Positions 60,521 to 64,000 of a DNA stretch of 64,000 bases are shown here, one piece after another (the first letter of the stretch is position 1; each line of letters starts with the position of its first letter). A program made the position numbers and the translations under genes. Source of the stretch: Caenorhabditis remanei (taxonomy: Eukaryota; Nematoda; Chromadorea; Rhabditida; Rhabditidae); assembly GCF_010183535.1 (NCBI RefSeq), contig NC_071330.1, positions 11,947,717 to 12,011,716 of the forward strand, read 5' to 3'. Under the pieces are notes generated by a model, which was not told the origin of the DNA, made no database searches, and saw only the letters and a program-made list of their open reading frames with translations.

Positions 60521-63488
60521 GTTAATGCATAGTAACTCCGTTTTCAGAATTTTTTTTTCAAATTTCAAATTCGGGGGCGCTTTTTTGGTAATCCGTGTGT
60601 CTGTCTGGCCGGATTTTCAAAAGTTTATGTTCTCAGATATTCAGACCTTTAGAAGCCTCGAATTTCTACAACCCGAAAAATCTGAAATTTAGAGATCGAT
60701 TTTCTAGAACTGTTGTTTTCAAAAAATACCTAGACCTTCGTTTTTGTAGTTTCCGGTACATTCGCAGTCTAGACAGATATAACTCTGATAATTATATTTC
60801 TTGAGAAACTTTCATTTGGTATTCCAGACATCCTCCAGGAGTTTTCAACTGCCCTTGATCATTCTAAAAAATCTGACCATTTCCAGTTTAATGTTTACAT
60901 TCTAATCCTTTGCTTTTTCTATTTCCGCCTTCCTCTGCCCTTTCCCGGTCGCTCTCCTCAATTAAAACCAATTCCAGCATCTCCTCAAATCTCAAAAACC
61001 TCCTCCCATCCAGACCACCATTGTAATTCAGAGTGTCCTCTCTTCCTCCTAGTTCCTCGTTTATCACTTTTCCATCTTCTTCTTCTTCTTCTTCTCGCCC
61101 TCTTGTTTTCAGTATTTTTTCTTCTTCTTTCAGCATCACACTCTCTGTTTTCAGCTCCCCATCGAATCTATCATGTTCCGTTTCTTCTCTTTTTTTTGCC
61201 TACTTCTGTCCGTCCATATTTACTCTTTTCTCTGCGTCAAAATGGGGGGCTAAGAGACCATTTCTATCCATAAATACTCGATGGAAAAAAAGAAGGACAG
61301 ACACAAAATGAAATGGATTCTAAAAATGAAGAAGACGAAGAAGAGAAAAGAAACTTTTAGTAGGATGAAGGAGAAGGAGAAGTGTGGGTGGAAAAGAAGA
61401 AAGAGAGAACAATGGATGTGACTGAATAGTAATGAGTTGGATGGTTTGGAATGGATGGAGCAGAAAGGGTTGTAAATATACATAGGTGTGATGGACGGTG
61501 CGATTATGCAAAAGGTGCGGTCAGAAAATAACATATGTGCTCGCCGGAAACTGGAAGTTTTTCAGGACTGTCTGACAGAATAGGTTTTCTAAACGTGTCG
61601 GGAATGAACAGAGTGGTCAAGGACGGAGTAAACGGTTAAAAATAGAGTTGACGATGACGTCAAACACGGATAGCGTGTTCTGAAATGGAATGACGCTCTT
61701 TAAATAGGATGATGAGAAGAGAACGAGAAGATGGACGGTGTAATGTGGAAAATTTTGACTGGCTTCTGGACACATCTCCTATGGAACTTTGGAAGATCTT
61801 GTCGGGAGCGGATTTTGACTGAAATTTTCAGATTTCGACTGACTTCTGGACATCTCTTATCAAGTACTCAGAAGCTTTTATTCAAAGTTGTTGAAATCTC
61901 CGAGAAATTTGTGTGCTGGTTTCGAAGATCAGAACAAATTCTGCTGACACATCTGGAAATCGAGATCTTTCAATAACCAGAATAACATCGATGTACTGGC
62001 ATCAAGCATTAAATAGTTATGTTTCGATTTTCTGAGAAATTCACAAGGTTTTCTTTGTATATCAGAAATCAACTGGTTAAAATGCACCTCCATAAAAAGT
62101 TATCTGGATTTTTTCATAGTCGACGTAAAATCGAACATTTGCGTATCCTTTAAAGCGCGTACTTTCACTGTTAGGTCACACACGTCCGGTACAACGACCT
62201 TTCTTTGGCTTGACAATCTCAGATACTATCTTATTGTCTCCCGTGGTTTGGTAGGTCAAAAATTCTCCTCGCACCCTCAAATACCACTATATTAGCTCTC
62301 CCCTATAAACCACCTGCAAAAAAGTTTATATTTTTATTAATTCAGGTGTGTGTCCATCACCAAACAAATATGTTTTTTTTTTCTATTGATGCTTCCTCTT
62401 CTGTTCAAATCCAAACATTTCTCCCCCTTTTTTGGTCGCTTCTGTGACGTCACTCACTCAAAAGCATTCAGTCAGCTCAGACTACTTTATCAGACCCCTC
62501 AAAGACACAACCGTACTTTTTCCATTTCATTTCGTTTTCCTGGTCGCAAAAAGAACATATTGGGCAGTTTTGAATTGATAAGCGATGATGATAAAGGGGA
62601 GAAAAAGAAAGAAACGGAGAAAAAAAAAGATTCGTACATTTTTCTTCTGATTTTTCTTTTTTTTAAAGTGAAAGTAACAACGAGAGAGAACAAGGAATTG
62701 GTGTTGGCGGCTTCGGACGGTGTCCGGTCTGTGTGTCCAAAGTGTCCGGATGTCCGAATTACGAAAAAAGATCTGTCGTTGTATCCATCAATCCAGATAT
62801 CACGTTTTCCGATTCTAAAGTTTTTGAAAACCCAAACATCTTTCAGATTTTAGATTCTATGTATTTAAAACGCGTCAACGGCGCGCCAGACACACCAGAA
62901 ATTGAACTTATTGTGTTTGGAAACTTTCAAGATCCTCGGAATTTTGCAAACGCGCCTCAGGCGCTTCAGACAGAAATGCCTGAATTTTGATCGCTTGTTT
63001 TCCTTTCCAGATCCAGTTGCTCTAATTTTCGAAAAAAAAAAGCGAAACGCGCTCACGGCACGCCAGTCATCCAAGCTCTTCACCATTTTCAGATCTCCAA
63101 AAACGCGCCCCGGGCACCCCAGCCTTGACATTTCCAGCCCCTCGTCTTCTTCCTGCTAAACAACATCTCCTCCTCCTCCTTCTTCACACAAAAAATTGTC
63201 TCATCTTGTGCTCTTTTTCCATGTAAATCGAGGACTTTTTTCTTTTCTCTGCGTCTCTTCGTCTCCCGTGCTCTCTCACAACACGCGCAATTTTCTCGTT
63301 CGAAAAGTGGGAAGAGAGAGAGAGAGAGAGTGGGCGGAGCCTATTCTCTTTTACAAAGATTAGAAGACAAAGTAACAGGAAGAGAGAGAGAGAGAGAGAG
63401 AGAGGCACATGACACTCGTTGTCTGCGTCTCTCGTCTCTCTCACTTTCGTGTTTCGGTCATCAGTTGACTTACTTCTGTATTGGTGGC
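60521..63488. other. Intergenic or unassigned
   Basis: No exon chain I can support. A Glu-rich open frame at 60888-61139 on the minus strand and several T-rich frames are discussed under rejected items. GA dinucleotide tracts lie near 63315-63330 and 63379-63402. Confidence 0.4.
63313..63402. repeat. Two GA microsatellite tracts
   Basis: Runs of GA repeats at about 63315-63330 and 63379-63402, separated by ~48 bp. They lie upstream of a possible first exon at 63489, where purine-rich tracts could form part of a promoter. Confidence 0.7.
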
Positions 63489-63555
63489 ATGTACGAGAGC
63501 ATCTTCTCTCTCTCTTTCGGAAGAACTTCTGAAGATGACGACTTCTTGAAAATTG
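63489..63555 (+). CDS. Possible first exon of a gene leaving the window
   Basis: An ATG at 63489 opens MYESIFSLSFGRTSEDDD... and reaches a good donor (GGTATGT) at 63556 after 22 codons plus one base. No acceptor and continuing exon could be matched in the remaining ~440 bp, so this rests on the start, donor and composition alone. Product unknown. Confidence 0.3.
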
Positions 63556-64000
63556 GTATGTGGTATACCAATTAGAGGCATCGGATGGGAACGAAAGACT
63601 TTTTGGAAATTAAAACGATTGGAATTCGTGTGGAGGAGGAGGAGAACTGGGAGCGATGGCTTTCAGAGTCATATTTCCCAAAAGTTATCGAGGACGAGAA
63701 AACTTGGAAAATTTTTATCGGCTATTATGGACGATGCACCATGTTGGGACATTCGAATGGTTTTGCAGATCGGATTGACAATAAAAACTTAGAAAAAATC
63801 AGATAATTTTTTGTCTGAAAATAGGTTTATTTCTCAGTTTGGTATCCTGAAAAATCAATTTTTATGGGCGATGCACCATATCGAGGCCGTCATTAAAAAT
63901 GTTGGTCAGAACGATTTTCGTGGATCAAAACGTCTTTTCGCGGATCAAAACGATCAAATTTTGAAAATTTCAGACAATTTTTGACCACAAATCGGTTTCC
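63556..64000. other. Right edge, no gene seen
   Basis: AT-rich sequence with a recurring GGATCAAAACG word near 63925-63950. It would be intron if the exon at 63489-63555 is real. Confidence 0.35.

Noticed and set aside
60888..61139. Glu-rich open frame on the minus strand (EEEEEEDGKVINEELGG...)
   Set aside because: Composition looks protein-like in places, but there is an in-frame stop shortly upstream (near 61200), no good acceptor, and no partner exon. It is the complement of a CTTCTT-rich tract.
1..64000. tRNA, rRNA, CRISPR or bacterial operon features
   Set aside because: I looked for tRNA B-box-like sequence and rRNA cores and saw none. The gene structure is eukaryotic, so CRISPR or operon calls do not apply.

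Overview
The window is nuclear DNA of a nematode, very probably a Caenorhabditis species. It is AT-rich, with introns often of 45-75 bp, TTTTCAG acceptors and dense small inverted-repeat elements. Two nematode-expanded protein families are present: FBA_2 F-box proteins and WSN-domain receptor-like phosphatases. Species and chromosome cannot be told from sequence alone.

Layout. 1-5 kb: a minus-strand F-box gene with a 424-bp MITE in an intron, then a minus-strand gene for a 197-aa three-pass membrane protein I do not recognise. 5-14.4 kb: no convincing gene, several MITEs and a GC-rich palindromic element. 14.4-31.9 kb and 32.3-50.2 kb: two units of a large direct tandem duplication. Each unit has non-coding sequence, then minus-strand genes for large proteins with a signal peptide, WSN domain, ~750-aa ectodomain, one TM helix, a PTP-like domain and a Lys-rich tail. 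Unit 1 holds an intact gene (20760-25871, 1495 aa) and a broken one (26884-31910). Unit 2 holds an intact gene (35812-41119, 1505 aa), a 3'-half pseudogene (43023-45110) and an intact gene (45351-50180, 1478 aa). 51-58.6 kb: two plus-strand F-box genes, one plus-strand FBA_2 gene without an F-box, scraps of further F-box genes, and copies of a GGAGGAGTCC-rich satellite element. 58.6-64 kb: no confident gene, apart from a possible first exon near the right edge.

The main biology is the WSN receptor cluster. All phosphatase-like domains have lost the general-acid Asp of the WPD loop. One subfamily (20760-25871, 35812-41119) keeps the CX5R signature. The other (45351-50180 and the two pseudogenes) has Gln for the P-loop His and Pro for its Arg, and so should be catalytically dead. 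The genes look like rapidly evolving surface receptors whose cytoplasmic part binds phosphotyrosine or acts as a scaffold. The pseudogenes record the mechanism: unequal exchange, a 458-bp net deletion, a 461-bp insertion, a 1-bp frameshift, and replacement of a promoter by satellite DNA.

Mobile DNA is abundant. A 1.27-kb mariner-like element with TA duplications sits inside a ~1.1-kb foldback element. There is a seven-copy ~140-bp MITE family, a near-perfect 247-bp hairpin with a 6-bp target duplication, and several other TIR elements.
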